This document shows positions 16,997-25,967 of a stretch of DNA of 64,000 nt, in pieces. The translations under genes were made by a program, and so were the position numbers. This DNA is from Rhizobium rosettiformans W3. GTDB lineage: Bacteria; Pseudomonadota; Alphaproteobacteria; Rhizobiales; Rhizobiaceae. The notes beneath the pieces are model-generated. The model did no database searches, was not told where the DNA came from, and saw nothing but the letters and a program-made list of their open reading frames with translations. The stretch spans positions 1-64,000 of the forward strand of contig NZ_STGU01000016.1 in assembly GCF_004912135.1 (NCBI RefSeq). The letters run 5' to 3'. Within the stretch, counting starts at the first letter, position 1; each line of letters begins with the position of its first letter.

Positions 16997-18586
16997 AACC
17001 CGAGCAGTCCATCCGTTTCGTCCTGATCCTCGCTGCGTGATGGCACCGGCCGCGACAAGCAGCGCCATTATCGCCACGAGCGGCTTGTTCCCAAGCCTGA
17101 CAAACACGATCTCAGATTTCACGGGCGCGGGCAGTGCGCCATCAATCACCCCGCTAACGTTTAGCGGAAGCAAGTCCTTCACCCGGCCATAGCCATCGAC
17201 GATCGCGCTGATACCACTGTTGGCGGCGCGGATGAGCGGCAGACCCGCCTCGATCGCCCTGACGCGTGCGGCGAGAAAGTGCTGGTAGGGACCGGCAGAC
17301 AGGCCGAACCATGCGTCATTTGTGATGTTCAAAATCCATCGTGCGTTGTCATTGGCAACACGTGGGAATATCGCCTCATAGCAAATCAAAATCCTGGCAG
17401 CCGGCAAACCGGCCAACTGGATGGGCATATCGCTCCTTCCGGGACTGTAGTCGATATCGCCGATTGTCATCTTCATGGCGCCAAGGACACTTTTGAAAGG
17501 GGTGAACTCCCCAAACGGGACCAGTCGAACCTTGTCATAGTCCGCGATGACCCCTCCTTTGTCATCGAGCGCGAGGAGGCTGTTCAAGAGGGCAGGGTCC
17601 TCAGGGCTTCGTCCAGCGACTTCCCTCACGGCTCCGGTGATAAGCAGCCCCCCTGATGGTATGGCAGCTAGAAGTATTGGAGGAATTTCGCGATCCGTTT
17701 CAAACAAAAAAGGATACGCCGTCTCGGGCCAGATCACATAGAGCGGTCGGGACCCATCACCGGACGTGCCAAGTGCGTGAAGCTTCTCGAGAATTCCTCT
17801 TGCTTCGCTCGGCTCCCATTTCTGGGTCTGAGGAATGTTCGGTTGGACGATCCGCACCCGCTCGCCATTCTCGGCGACGTCGGCAGCGTCTAAACGCCAT
17901 TTCCCCGCGGACCACAGAACGGCGAAAACGACCAGAGGCGTCAGCACGAAAACGAGCGCGGCGGGCAAGATGCCTAGCCGAAGTTTCCCGATGAGCAGGA
18001 CCGGCATAGTTGCGGCGAGAAGGGTGAACAGCCCGAGGCCATAGATTCCTACAACGGAGACAGTTTGGAGGATTTCATCGCTGAAGCCCCAGATGTATCC
18101 GATGAGGTTCCAAAGAAATCCCGTCAGTATCGCACCGCGGACCATCTCCGCCATGGTCCAGGTGGCCGGAAGGACGATAAGTGCTCCTGAGCTTCTTCCG
18201 CCAAGGCATCGAGCCGCCATCGCGGCGATTGCGGGGAACACTGCCAAGAATGCGGAAAGTACTATCACGGCGGGCCATGCCAGCACGCCGAATCTTTCCG
18301 CCTCGACGGCGAAGCTCTCGGTTATCCAGTTTAACCCAACGATGAATTGACCCAGGCCGAAGGCCCATCCGACCAAAAAGGCTGCAAAGACACTACGACT
18401 CTGCAGTATCATCAAGGCCAATGCGCACAGCCCGAAATATGCGAGCGGCAACATGAAATAGGGTGCGAACCCGAAACCACTCAGTCCGCCTACCAGGATG
18501 GCAACGAGGAACCGATGACGCGCGTGTTCGAGCCACCTTCCGCTCGAAATCGAGCCGATCCGGTTCGAATTCAGGCAGCTTTGCAC
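16985..18586 (-). CDS. lnt: Apolipoprotein N-acyltransferase (Lnt)
   Basis: A 533-residue inner-membrane enzyme that adds the third acyl chain to lipoproteins. The N-terminal third is hydrophobic (six or more helices). The carbon-nitrogen hydrolase domain shows the E-K-C triad in VIWPETAYPF, KVRLVPFGEF and ILICYEAIFPR. The GTG at 18586 is favoured because it lies five bases after the ccdA stop, and the open frame further upstream is merely the shadow of ccdA. It is therefore in an operon with ccdA. Probably an additional copy to a chromosomal lnt. Confidence 0.9.
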   Translation of the reverse strand: MQSCLNSNRIGSISSGRWLEHARHRFLVAILVGGLSGFGFAPYFMLPLAYFGLCALALMILQSRSVFAAFLVGWAFGLGQFIVGLNWITESFAVEAERFGVLAWPAVIVLSAFLAVFPAIAAMAARCLGGRSSGALIVLPATWTMAEMVRGAILTGFLWNLIGYIWGFSDEILQTVSVVGIYGLGLFTLLAATMPVLLIGKLRLGILPAALVFVLTPLVVFAVLWSAGKWRLDAADVAENGERVRIVQPNIPQTQKWEPSEARGILEKLHALGTSGDGSRPLYVIWPETAYPFLFETDREIPPILLAAIPSGGLLITGAVREVAGRSPEDPALLNSLLALDDKGGVIADYDKVRLVPFGEFTPFKSVLGAMKMTIGDIDYSPGRSDMPIQLAGLPAARILICYEAIFPRVANDNARWILNITNDAWFGLSAGPYQHFLAARVRAIEAGLPLIRAANSGISAIVDGYGRVKDLLPLNVSGVIDGALPAPVKSEIVFVRLGNKPLVAIMALLVAAGAITQRGSGRNGWTARVSVD

Positions 18587-18591
18587 CAGCC

Positions 18592-19320
18592 CTAGCCGAT
18601 GTAGCCGAGACCAGGAAAACGCTCGAGCAGCCAGAAGGCGATCAAGGTGAGACGTCCGGTCATCATCAGCAGGCCCATGGCGACCATGATGCCACCGGCG
18701 AAAATGTTGAGGATATGACCGGCATAGCGAATGCGCTTGAAGCCGGCAGCGAGGCTGCTGAAAGCGACAGCGACGATCAGGAACGGAATTCCAAGCCCCA
18801 AACTGTAGGCTGCCAGCAGGATAGCGCCGCTCCCTGCCGATACCGCCGTCAGCGTAAGAATGGAACCGAGAACCGGACCGATACAGGGTGTCCAACCGAA
18901 AGCAAAGGTAAGGCCAAGCGTGTAGGCGCCCGCCGGCCCCGATACGGTCTTCGGACCTGGCAGCCTGAAATCTCTGAGGAGCACAGGTATTTTGATCAGA
19001 CCCGTCATGACGAGACCGAAGCAGACAAGCAAGCCTCCTCCGAGGATATTTGCCTCGACGCTGTAACGCAGGAGGATGCCGCCGAACGCCTGCGCGCCGA
19101 GGCCGAGAATCACAAAGACAGTGGAGAACCCGGCTATAAAAAAGAGCGCTGACCAGACAATCCTGATCCGATCCGCAAGGCGTTTTGATGCAGGGTCGAC
19201 ACCACTTGAAACGAACGAAAGATAGCCCGGCACAAGCGGCAGGACACATGGGGAAATGAACGATATGGCGCCGGCCACAATCGCGGTGAGAAGTCCGACC
19301 GCTGACACGTCGATCGCCAC
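18592..19320 (-). CDS. ccdA: CcdA-type thiol-disulfide transporter
   Basis: A 242-residue membrane protein of the CcdA/DsbD-beta family with six hydrophobic helices and the cysteine pair in FISPCVLPLVPGYLSF and AFGWTPCIGPVLG. It moves electrons from cytosolic thioredoxin to periplasmic thiol proteins, for cytochrome c assembly or reduction of other clients. The GTG at 19320 has an AAGGAGG ribosome site eight bases before it, which decides the start. The lnt start is five bases downstream. Potential clients in the window are the two Dsb-like proteins and the haem ligation pathway. Confidence 0.93.
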   Translation of the reverse strand: MAIDVSAVGLLTAIVAGAISFISPCVLPLVPGYLSFVSSGVDPASKRLADRIRIVWSALFFIAGFSTVFVILGLGAQAFGGILLRYSVEANILGGGLLVCFGLVMTGLIKIPVLLRDFRLPGPKTVSGPAGAYTLGLTFAFGWTPCIGPVLGSILTLTAVSAGSGAILLAAYSLGLGIPFLIVAVAFSSLAAGFKRIRYAGHILNIFAGGIMVAMGLLMMTGRLTLIAFWLLERFPGLGYIG

Positions 19321-19452
19321 GCCTGTCGACCTCCTTGTGTTGACTACAATCCCAGACGGCTTTTGATGACCGTCTAAATGCTCAAGCCACATGAGGTTCA
19401 ATGGAAGCTTGACCAACCCCACCGTGACATTGCGACGCGCAGTCGCAGTAGT

Positions 19453-19475
19453 GTTAACCTTCCATCAAGGTTAAC
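19453..19475. promoter_or_regulatory. Perfect inverted repeat between ccdA and sleB
   Basis: GTTAACCTT and AAGGTTAAC form a perfect nine-base dyad with a five-base centre. It sits in the divergent promoter region between ccdA and the wall hydrolase, 18 bases before the latter's start codon. The half-site TTAACC resembles CtrA half-sites, but the 13-base spacing of the TTAA elements is not the usual seven. It is a candidate operator for the wall hydrolase, the ccdA-lnt operon, or both. Confidence 0.55.
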
Positions 19476-19493
19476 AATCGATTCTTCTTCTGC

Positions 19494-20669
19494 GTGGGGC
19501 ATCCGGAGAATGAGATATTGCGGTCCAAACCGAAAGTCGCTTTCGAGCGACGATCCTCGAACGGTCACCGGCGCGTGCTCGCAATCCTCGGCGCAAGCTG
19601 GTTCGTGTTTGGCTTTGCATCACCCACAGGAATCCAGGGTACCAGATCCGAGCTAGGCATCAGCCCCGACCCAAATCGCTGGGCGGCGTATGTTGAGCGA
19701 GCCGACGACTGCTCTCATTTGCAGGAACTCCGACTGTCCAACGTCGCAATTCCAGCCCAAGACGGAAACTTTGACCTCGTTCTCGGCGGCAAACGCCTCA
19801 ATTTGCATGACGGCCAAGGGCTCTCCTTGTCGTCTCAGAGAGTGGTTGAAGAGGCGAAGAAGCCGCGACTTGTCAGTGTCGCACTACGGACTAGATCGGA
19901 TTCTTCACGTGGCCAGCAAGAACTGGCCTCATGGATATTCTCCTCAGGGACGGACACCTCATATCTTCTACGGGGCTTTTCAACTCAATCTGATCCCGAA
20001 ATGGTCGCGGGCCAATCGACTTTTCACAGCCCTGCGGACGACCGTCTTGTCGGAGTGCCGACGGCGCTCGCCGAACTGGTCACCAACGATGGGGCAGATA
20101 TCCTCGCCACAGCCTATGCTCCAAAGGATGATTTCCACACGCCTGCAAATCCCTTCGCTGCATTGCTCGGTTCTGATGAGACAGCGGGTCGTTTCGTTCC
20201 GCCTACCGCCGAAGGCGATCACGATTGGATGAAGCAGCCCCTGCCTGGGACCGTGTTTTCTGCTGCCGAGCAAAAGTGCCTTGCAACCGCGATTTATTTC
20301 GAGGCGAGGGGAGAGGAGGTCCGGGGTCAGGCTGCTGTCGCGCAAGTCATTCTCAATCGGGTTCGAAACCCTGCTTATCCAGCAACCGTCTGCGACGTCG
20401 TCTATCAAAATGACAACTGGATCAACAAATGCCAGTTTTCCTTCGCTTGCGATGGAATTCCCGATGTCATCGCTGACAGAGGTGCTTACCGCCTTGCAAA
20501 AGACGTCGCGATGGCCGTTTCTGGAGGAAAGGTCTTCTTGCCCGAAGTCGCATCATCGACACATTACAACGCGACGTATGTCAGCCCGCGCTGGGCGCGC
20601 TCGATGGAGCGCATGACCCAAATCGGCTCGCATATTTTTTACCGCACATTTGGCGGTGGGTGGAGTTAG
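19494..20669 (+). CDS. SleB-type cell wall hydrolase
   Basis: A 391-residue protein with a probable membrane segment near residues 26-45 (LAILGASWFVFGFASPTG) and a C-terminal Hydrolase_2 domain (LATAIYFEARGEEVRGQAAV, VAQVILNRVRNPAYP, CQFSFACDGIPD), which holds the catalytic glutamate. Such domains cut peptidoglycan glycan strands. The middle 200 residues are not recognised. The start at 19494 is a GTG. It is divergent from ccdA-lnt and is followed three bases later by the methyltransferase, likely as an operon. Confidence 0.88.
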   Translation: MGHPENEILRSKPKVAFERRSSNGHRRVLAILGASWFVFGFASPTGIQGTRSELGISPDPNRWAAYVERADDCSHLQELRLSNVAIPAQDGNFDLVLGGKRLNLHDGQGLSLSSQRVVEEAKKPRLVSVALRTRSDSSRGQQELASWIFSSGTDTSYLLRGFSTQSDPEMVAGQSTFHSPADDRLVGVPTALAELVTNDGADILATAYAPKDDFHTPANPFAALLGSDETAGRFVPPTAEGDHDWMKQPLPGTVFSAAEQKCLATAIYFEARGEEVRGQAAVAQVILNRVRNPAYPATVCDVVYQNDNWINKCQFSFACDGIPDVIADRGAYRLAKDVAMAVSGGKVFLPEVASSTHYNATYVSPRWARSMERMTQIGSHIFYRTFGGGWS

Positions 20670-20672
20670 ACG

Positions 20673-21293
20673 TTGTTGAAGTCCGTGCATGGAAAGACGC
20701 CGATTGAGCGCAAAAGAACCCTCGTAACCTGGTTGTTGGCTCCGGCATGGCTGACGATTCTTATCGCAACCCAGCCTAAGGGTTTTGAAACGCTAGGTTA
20801 CAGTCTGGTCGAGTTTACCGGGTTCTTTCTGGTGTTCGGTGCGGTTCTTGGAAGACTGTCGTGCACGCTATATATTGGTGGACGAAAAGATCTCAGTTTG
20901 TGCCAAAGCGGACCATATTCCCTTAGTCGAAATCCGCTTTACTTTTTCTCCTTCCTGGGATTAATCGGCGTGTGTCTTGCGGCACAGAATATTGCTCTTA
21001 TGGCGATAAGCGCGGTCCTTTTTCTTGCCTACTATAGATCTGTGATCCTAAATGAAGAGAGAAGACTCCTTAGTCTCTTTGGATCCGACTACATACTATA
21101 CATGGCTCGTGTACCTCGTTTCTTTCCTCGCTTCAATTTTCCGGAAAGCGAAGACACTCTCCTTGTCCAGTCGCAGGTATTCGTTCGGTCGCTACGGGAT
21201 GTCAGCTGGTTTCTCGCCGCGATCGTTGGCATTGAAGTAATTGAAGAGCTACGTCAGGCAGCTGTGATCTCCGGCTGGCAATTGCCTGTTTAG
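20673..21293 (+). CDS. ICMT/PEMT-like membrane methyltransferase
   Basis: A 206-residue membrane protein with four or five hydrophobic helices and the signature of isoprenylcysteine/phospholipid methyltransferase-like proteins: GPYSLSRNPLYFFSFLGLIG followed by a NEERRLLSLFGSDY segment with the conserved double glutamate. The start is a TTG three bases after the previous stop; a GTG four codons downstream is an alternative. The substrate is unknown (lipid, thiol or protein). The C-terminus past residue 165 is less typical. Confidence 0.75.
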   Translation: MLKSVHGKTPIERKRTLVTWLLAPAWLTILIATQPKGFETLGYSLVEFTGFFLVFGAVLGRLSCTLYIGGRKDLSLCQSGPYSLSRNPLYFFSFLGLIGVCLAAQNIALMAISAVLFLAYYRSVILNEERRLLSLFGSDYILYMARVPRFFPRFNFPESEDTLLVQSQVFVRSLRDVSWFLAAIVGIEVIEELRQAAVISGWQLPV

Positions 21294-21722
21294 GCCAAGC
21301 ATCTACAACAGCGTATGCCTATCAGGCCAAATCGAACTCAATGGTCGCCAAACGTTCGTCAAACTAAAAAACTAAGTCTTTCCAGACGTTCGTTCATTCC
21401 CGGCGAAAGGACTATAAATAGTCACCATGCTCGTGTGATATCCTCACGGCAAGTTTGTCTTTTGGAAGTGGCACACTGAGCAATTTCAGTATTGCGATAA
21501 TCCTGACGTCCAGCCTTCGATACTGCATCACAGTCGTACACAGAGATAATATACCGATCGCATCACCATTGCACCCTTTCTGGAGGGCTTGCCGAGCAGC
21601 ACCCTACATCGAAATGGCTTCGTGCGGATGGCCGGCAAAGGGAGGGCTTGGGTGCTGGCGTGGCTGCATCATAGCGGGGAGGCTTGGGGGGCAGCACCGC
21701 CGGCCTCCAGGCAGTTATGATG
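21294..21722. other. Intergenic region without a recognised gene
   Basis: Around 430 bases, AT-richer than its neighbours at 21300-21560. The open frames in it lack family resemblance. No tRNA or clear repeat was found. Confidence 0.35.
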
Positions 21723-21977
21723 CTAGTCCGCTGACGAGCCGTCGCTCTCTTCATCGAGAAGCACGGCGTTTGCGCCCGTCGCAGACAGACGCACGACGTT
21801 GTTTTCCACCAGGGCGACGAGACCACCCGGAACATAGTGTTTGTGCTTTGCATGGTGTCCAGAGCCTGCGGGTTCCAGCGCGATACGACCTCCTGTAACC
21901 GCTGCAACCTTACCGACAGGAGCGCCATCCGCTCCAAGGACCGTCATTCCGCGTTTGACATCTGCTAGATTCGACAT
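21723..21977 (-). CDS. DUF2171 family protein
   Basis: An 84-residue protein with the layout of DUF2171 proteins: DVKRGMTVLGADGAPVGKVA, then KHYVPGGLVALVENNVVRLS. The fold is related to PRC-barrel-type domains. The cellular role is not known; members are often linked to stress. A histidine-rich loop GHHAKHKHYV could be functional or simply basic. It stands alone on this strand. Confidence 0.8.
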   Translation of the reverse strand: MSNLADVKRGMTVLGADGAPVGKVAAVTGGRIALEPAGSGHHAKHKHYVPGGLVALVENNVVRLSATGANAVLLDEESDGSSAD

Positions 21978-22348
21978 GGCTCGCTCCTATCATGATACCG
22001 ATCAATAATACCCGGCTTTTGCGGAAACAATCGAGCGGGTGACCGCCAATTCAGCAAAAGACACCTCGCTTGACATTCAGCGGCACCCGCTTGGGACCGC
22101 TGCCGCTAGTCCATCGTGAGCTGCACATGATTGCGAACCGTGGTCGCTGTCTGGGTCGCGAAAAGCAACCCACATTGATGCATTGCCGCGATTGTCACGT
22201 GGTCGCTCTACCTCGCGGCTTGCCGATACATCCCGGTCACCAGTAGCTGCTCCATTGCGACATTTATACACTTGAACCTCAACCTACTCGAGGTCCTACC
22301 TTGGCAACAGCGAGGCAGGAAAATGCGCTTGCATGCCAGGAGATCGAG
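21978..22348. other. Intergenic region without a recognised gene
   Basis: About 370 bases of divergent promoter space. No supported coding frame or RNA gene. Confidence 0.35.
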
Positions 22349-22699
22349 ATGCTGCTAAATTCGCAGGGACCAAGCAACCAAGCCGCAAGCGCTCTTTGTC
22401 CACACTGCAGGATCGATCTCGTTATGAGCGAGCGACAGGGCATTGAGATCGACTATTGCCCGAAGTGCCGAGGGGTTTGGCTGGATCGAGGAGAACTCGA
22501 CAAGATAATCGAACGGAGCGCTGCTGAAGATACACGATACGGGCAGGTTCAGGCTGGCCGAGGACGCTCACAAGCATCCCCTCGCGATGCCCAAAGTGAC
22601 TGCCGTGAAGACCACCGCCGCGACTACAGCGACCATGATCGGCATGGCGGACACCATGGTCGGAGGCACGGTTCATTTCTGGGCCGATTGTTCGACTAA
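22349..22699 (+). CDS. Zinc-finger (zf-TFIIB) protein
   Basis: A 116-residue protein whose N-terminal half is a zf-TFIIB zinc ribbon: LCPHCRIDLVMSERQGIEID then YCPKCRGVWLDRGELDKIIE (two CxxC pairs). The C-terminal half is charged and rich in His, Asp and Arg and ends GSFLGRLFD. The ATG at 22349 is chosen for the AGGAG seven bases upstream; a TTG at 22301 is less likely. The function of this family is unknown. It lies 19 bases before the Dsb-like gene and may share its transcript. Confidence 0.82.
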   Translation: MLLNSQGPSNQAASALCPHCRIDLVMSERQGIEIDYCPKCRGVWLDRGELDKIIERSAAEDTRYGQVQAGRGRSQASPRDAQSDCREDHRRDYSDHDRHGGHHGRRHGSFLGRLFD

Positions 22700-22718
22700 C
22701 CGTTTGCGGAGCGGGACA

Positions 22719-23462
22719 ATGAAGAGTGCGCGGTTAGGCCAGCTTGGATGTTATGCCATCGTTCTGTTGACAACGCTCGCACCAGCATCCGCTCAATCCG
22801 TTGACCGTGCGGAGATCGAAAAGATCGTCCGCGAATACCTCGTTCAAAACCCAGAAATCATAGAGGACGCACTAACTGAACTTGAAAGCCGCAGGCTAGC
22901 GGCCCAGGCCGAGGCTAGGTCACAAGCGATATTGGCTGAGACCGATTCACTGTACCGAACGAAGGACGATGTGGTCCTGGGAAACCCGGACGGGGATGCC
23001 GCTCTCGTCGAGTTTTTCGATTTCAACTGCGGCTATTGCAAGCGGGCGGCACCTGATGTTGAGGCGCTTGCCGCCGAGGATCCCAAGCTGCGGATAGTTT
23101 TGAAGGACTTTCCCATTCTTGGGCCGGGTTCCGTTGAGGCCGCAAAAGTAGCTCTGTCCGTCAAGCGCATCGCAGGCGCCGCCGCCGCTCGAGATTTCCG
23201 TGTGCGACTGATGGGAATGCAAGGACAAATAAACGCCAATCGAGCCTTGGATCTCACCGAGGAGATGGGGCTCGACCGAGTGAAGCTCTCGGAGGAAATG
23301 GCCACACCGGCAGTTGAGGCAATCATCGCGTCAAACCTGGCGCTAGCACAGCGGCTCGGACTGACAGGCACGCCCTCTTTCGTTGTGGGCGATCAGATCA
23401 TTGAGGGAGCAGTCGGAAAAGAGCCGCTTGCGGATGCAATCAAAGCGGTTCGCCAGAAATGA
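22719..23462 (+). CDS. DsbA-family thiol oxidoreductase (ScsC/DsbG-like)
   Basis: A 247-residue periplasmic protein with a signal peptide (LGCYAIVLLTTLAPASAQ), a charged helical N-terminal region that in related proteins mediates oligomerisation (IVREYLVQNPEIIEDALTEL), and a thioredoxin fold with active site FFDFNCGYCKRAAPDVEALA (CGYC) and cis-proline loop GTPSFVVG. The extended N-terminus with a CGYC site is typical of ScsC/BcfH-like isomerases or reductases. The start at 22719 has GGAGCGGG before it. It could receive electrons from CcdA. Confidence 0.9.
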   Translation: MKSARLGQLGCYAIVLLTTLAPASAQSVDRAEIEKIVREYLVQNPEIIEDALTELESRRLAAQAEARSQAILAETDSLYRTKDDVVLGNPDGDAALVEFFDFNCGYCKRAAPDVEALAAEDPKLRIVLKDFPILGPGSVEAAKVALSVKRIAGAAAARDFRVRLMGMQGQINANRALDLTEEMGLDRVKLSEEMATPAVEAIIASNLALAQRLGLTGTPSFVVGDQIIEGAVGKEPLADAIKAVRQK

Positions 23463-23626
23463 GAGTCTCGATTATCAGTCCTCGGCCTCTCGGGCCGTCA
23501 GCCTTTGGCGCGACTTCGACCCAACAGCGCAAATCATCTCGCAGCGGCCATACGGCTGTCGCAGACGTCGACAATCCGCAACATGCACAATGTCTGGTGC
23601 CACTTGGCGAGAGACCGCGTCGATAG

Positions 23627-24235
23627 ATGTTTTCTACACCGCAGCACTTCATGTTCCTGCGCCAGTGGGTCTCCAACCCCAAGATGGTCGGAGCCGTCCT
23701 TCCTTCAGGAATGTCGCTGGCTCGTTTGATGACCAAGGCAATCGACCAAACCACGGGCTCCGTACTCGAACTTGGACCCGGGACTGGCGTCTTCACCGAG
23801 GCTCTCCTGAGGCGCGGTCTTGCCGAAGAGCAACTGACACTTGTCGAACTCGACAAGAGATTTGCCGATCTGCTCTCGGCCCGCTTCCCGAGCGTTCGAA
23901 TCGTCCAAGGAAGCGCGGCCCGGTTGTCTGCAGCGGGCGTCGCCAAAGATATCAGGTATGACGCAGTCATTAGCGGGTTGCCTCTTCTCTCGATGCCTGC
24001 GCCCACGGTGTTCCGGATTGTCAAGAATGTGGCGCACAGGCTCGCTCCCGGCGGAAATCTCTACCAGTTTACGTATGGGGCGCGGTGCCCTGTTGCCCGC
24101 GTGATGCTTGAGAAGCTTGGCCTGGAATCGCATTTGCTTGGGACTGCTGTTTGGAATTTTCCTCCAGCCTCAGTCTACCGCATTTCACATGCACGGGCGG
24201 GAGAGGAAAGGCATCCGAACACCTCCCATCCGTAA
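23627..24235 (+). CDS. PmtA-like phospholipid N-methyltransferase
   Basis: A 202-residue SAM-dependent methyltransferase of the Rhodobacter/Sinorhizobium PmtA type. The SAM motif I is VLELGPGTGVFTEALL, followed by LVELDKRFADLL and the later motif DAVISGLPLLSMP. PmtA methylates phosphatidylethanolamine towards phosphatidylcholine. The start FLRQWVSNPKMVGAVLPSG is typical. It could equally be a related rRNA-adenine-dimethylase-like protein, but the GLPLL motif argues for the lipid group. Confidence 0.82.
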   Translation: MFSTPQHFMFLRQWVSNPKMVGAVLPSGMSLARLMTKAIDQTTGSVLELGPGTGVFTEALLRRGLAEEQLTLVELDKRFADLLSARFPSVRIVQGSAARLSAAGVAKDIRYDAVISGLPLLSMPAPTVFRIVKNVAHRLAPGGNLYQFTYGARCPVARVMLEKLGLESHLLGTAVWNFPPASVYRISHARAGEERHPNTSHP

Positions 24236-24276
24236 GCAATACCTGGCCGCAAGAAGCCAGGAAGGGGAGCGAGTTT

Positions 24277-24310
24277 CCCGAAGTACCAACATCCCCGAAG
24301 TACCAACATC
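24277..24310. repeat. Tandem 17-bp direct repeat before the pseudoazurin gene
   Basis: CCCGAAGTACCAACATC occurs twice head to tail, directly followed by AAGGAG and the pseudoazurin start. Two phased copies in the 5' leader could be a protein-binding site or a replication-slippage product. Confidence 0.7.
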
Positions 24311-24322
24311 AAGGAGTTCGAT

Positions 24323-24778
24323 ATGTTTACTAGACGCGAGATACTGGCTGGAACAACTGCCATAGCAGCTCTGTCAACATTGCCGGCACGAGCACAGACC
24401 GGTGTCAATCATGAGGTCCAGATGCTGAACAAGGGCACGAAGGGTGCCATGGTCTACCAGCCGGATTTCGTGACTGCGTCGCCCGGCGATACCGTCACGT
24501 TCATCCCCACCGACAAGTCACACAATGCCGAAAGCATAAAGGGGATGCTGCCCGAAGGCGCAGTCCCCTTCAAAGGTAAGTTGAATGAGCAGATTACCAT
24601 TACTATCGAGAACGAAGGCGTCTACGGCGTGAAGTGTACGCCGCACTATGGCATGGGCATGGTGATGCTTATTGCCGTCGGCACGCCCAGCAATCTTGAT
24701 GAAGCCAAATCAGTCAAACATCCACCCAAAGCGAAGAAGCTGTTCGACGAACTCCTTGCCGCCGTTCCCGCAGCTTGA
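24323..24778 (+). CDS. Pseudoazurin (blue copper protein)
   Basis: A 151-residue periplasmic type I copper protein with a Tat-like signal (TRREILAGTTAIAALSTLPA) and the ligand set: histidine in DKSHNAESIKGM, then cysteine, histidine and methionine in GVKCTPHYGMGMVML. It carries single electrons, typically from the cytochrome bc1 pool to nitrite or nitrous oxide reductase or to a peroxidase. AAGGAG lies well placed upstream. None of the usual acceptors is encoded in the window, so its partner must be elsewhere. Confidence 0.95.
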   Translation: MFTRREILAGTTAIAALSTLPARAQTGVNHEVQMLNKGTKGAMVYQPDFVTASPGDTVTFIPTDKSHNAESIKGMLPEGAVPFKGKLNEQITITIENEGVYGVKCTPHYGMGMVMLIAVGTPSNLDEAKSVKHPPKAKKLFDELLAAVPAA

Positions 24779-24914
24779 TCTCTTCCGACTGCGATAGTCG
24801 GTTCCGGATGGCAGCACGCGGTCGATTCCCCGCGATCGTCTGCTGCCATCTTTTTCGAAGAAGGCTTGGAAGTTCACGCAAGAGGCATCACAGGAAGGAG
24901 GCTGCGAAGACTAT

Positions 24915-25967
24915 CTATTCCCTATCAGACAACAAGCGCTGGACTATTAGCTCGGCATCCGAACCCGCTCCCATGATCAGCGCCGATGCCCGGTTGCGCT
25001 GCCACGGACGGCCAACAAAGTATATGCCTTTCACCGGTGAGATGCCGGCCTCATGCAGGAACGCTCCATCAGGTCCCTTGGCTTCAGCGATATCGAGCCA
25101 AGATGTATCATCCTGATATCCTACCGCCCATATCACCGTGCGGATATCCGCCGAAGTGGCATCGGCAAACTGCGCCACTCGACCGCTTGCCTCGGTAAGA
25201 CGTGGCAGAATTCTTATGCCTCTACTCGCCAGACTCTCAGTACTCCTGTCACGGTCGGGAAACGCGTCGGATCGTTTGAGCTTGCTGCCGATCCGCGACT
25301 CTGGAGGCGCGCTCAGAACGCCAAGCAGGTTGAGCCACCACCAGATGGATTTTCCCAAGACACGTTCGGGAAATAGCTTGCGTGACCTTCCAGCGGCCAG
25401 CAAAACGGGTTGGAACGGGCGCACTTCCGCCGCAATATCTCGTCCACTTGCCCCGTCGCCAACGACCAGGACCGGGCCATCGGGCAATTGGTTCGGATTG
25501 CGATAGGTTTCGGTCGTAAGCTGGAGTACGCCATCGCCAAATCGGTGGGTGAGTTCAGGAACCACCGCCCGCTGGAATGCTCCCGTCGCAACGATCACTT
25601 CGCTGGCGACGATTATCCTTCCGTCGTCTAGTTGTGCCTCAAAACTCTCGCCGTCAGTTTTTGACAGGCGAGTCACCTGCCGGCCAAGTGTGACCGGCAG
25701 CCGTAGCCGCGCCGCGTAGCTTTCGAGATAGTCTGCAAACTCATCGCGCGTGGCATAAAGCTCCCGGTTGCCCGCGAGCTCCAGGCCCGGCAGCGCACTG
25801 AACTGCCGCGGCGTGAAGAGCGTGAGTGAGTCATAGCGTGTCCGCCAGTTGTCCCCGACTCGGCGATGGCTGTCGACGATTTGAAACGGTACGCCGGCAG
25901 CCCGCAGATGGTACCCCGCAGCAAGTCCGGCCTGTCCGGCGCCGATCACAAGGACGTGTCTTTCCAT
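24915..25967 (-). CDS. FAD/NAD(P)-dependent flavoprotein monooxygenase-like
   Basis: A 350-residue two-dinucleotide-binding-domain flavoprotein: N-terminal FAD motif VLVIGAGQAGLAAGYHLRAA, then VGDNWRTRYDSLTLFTP, a second Rossmann motif VLVVGDGASGRDIAAEV and the closing IWAVGYQDD. It resembles CzcO-like/YUCCA-like flavin monooxygenases. It starts in a one-base TGATG overlap with the L,D-transpeptidase and is the last gene of the seven-gene envelope run. Substrate unknown. Sometimes found near metal-resistance genes under the label CzcO, but that name carries no function. Confidence 0.85.
   Translation of the reverse strand: MERHVLVIGAGQAGLAAGYHLRAAGVPFQIVDSHRRVGDNWRTRYDSLTLFTPRQFSALPGLELAGNRELYATRDEFADYLESYAARLRLPVTLGRQVTRLSKTDGESFEAQLDDGRIIVASEVIVATGAFQRAVVPELTHRFGDGVLQLTTETYRNPNQLPDGPVLVVGDGASGRDIAAEVRPFQPVLLAAGRSRKLFPERVLGKSIWWWLNLLGVLSAPPESRIGSKLKRSDAFPDRDRSTESLASRGIRILPRLTEASGRVAQFADATSADIRTVIWAVGYQDDTSWLDIAEAKGPDGAFLHEAGISPVKGIYFVGRPWQRNRASALIMGAGSDAELIVQRLLSDRE

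Noticed and set aside
16985..19249. A single 754-codon frame that would fuse a CcdA-region product to Lnt.
   Set aside because: The first 220 codons lie in the wrong frame of ccdA. Lnt has its own GTG just after the ccdA stop.
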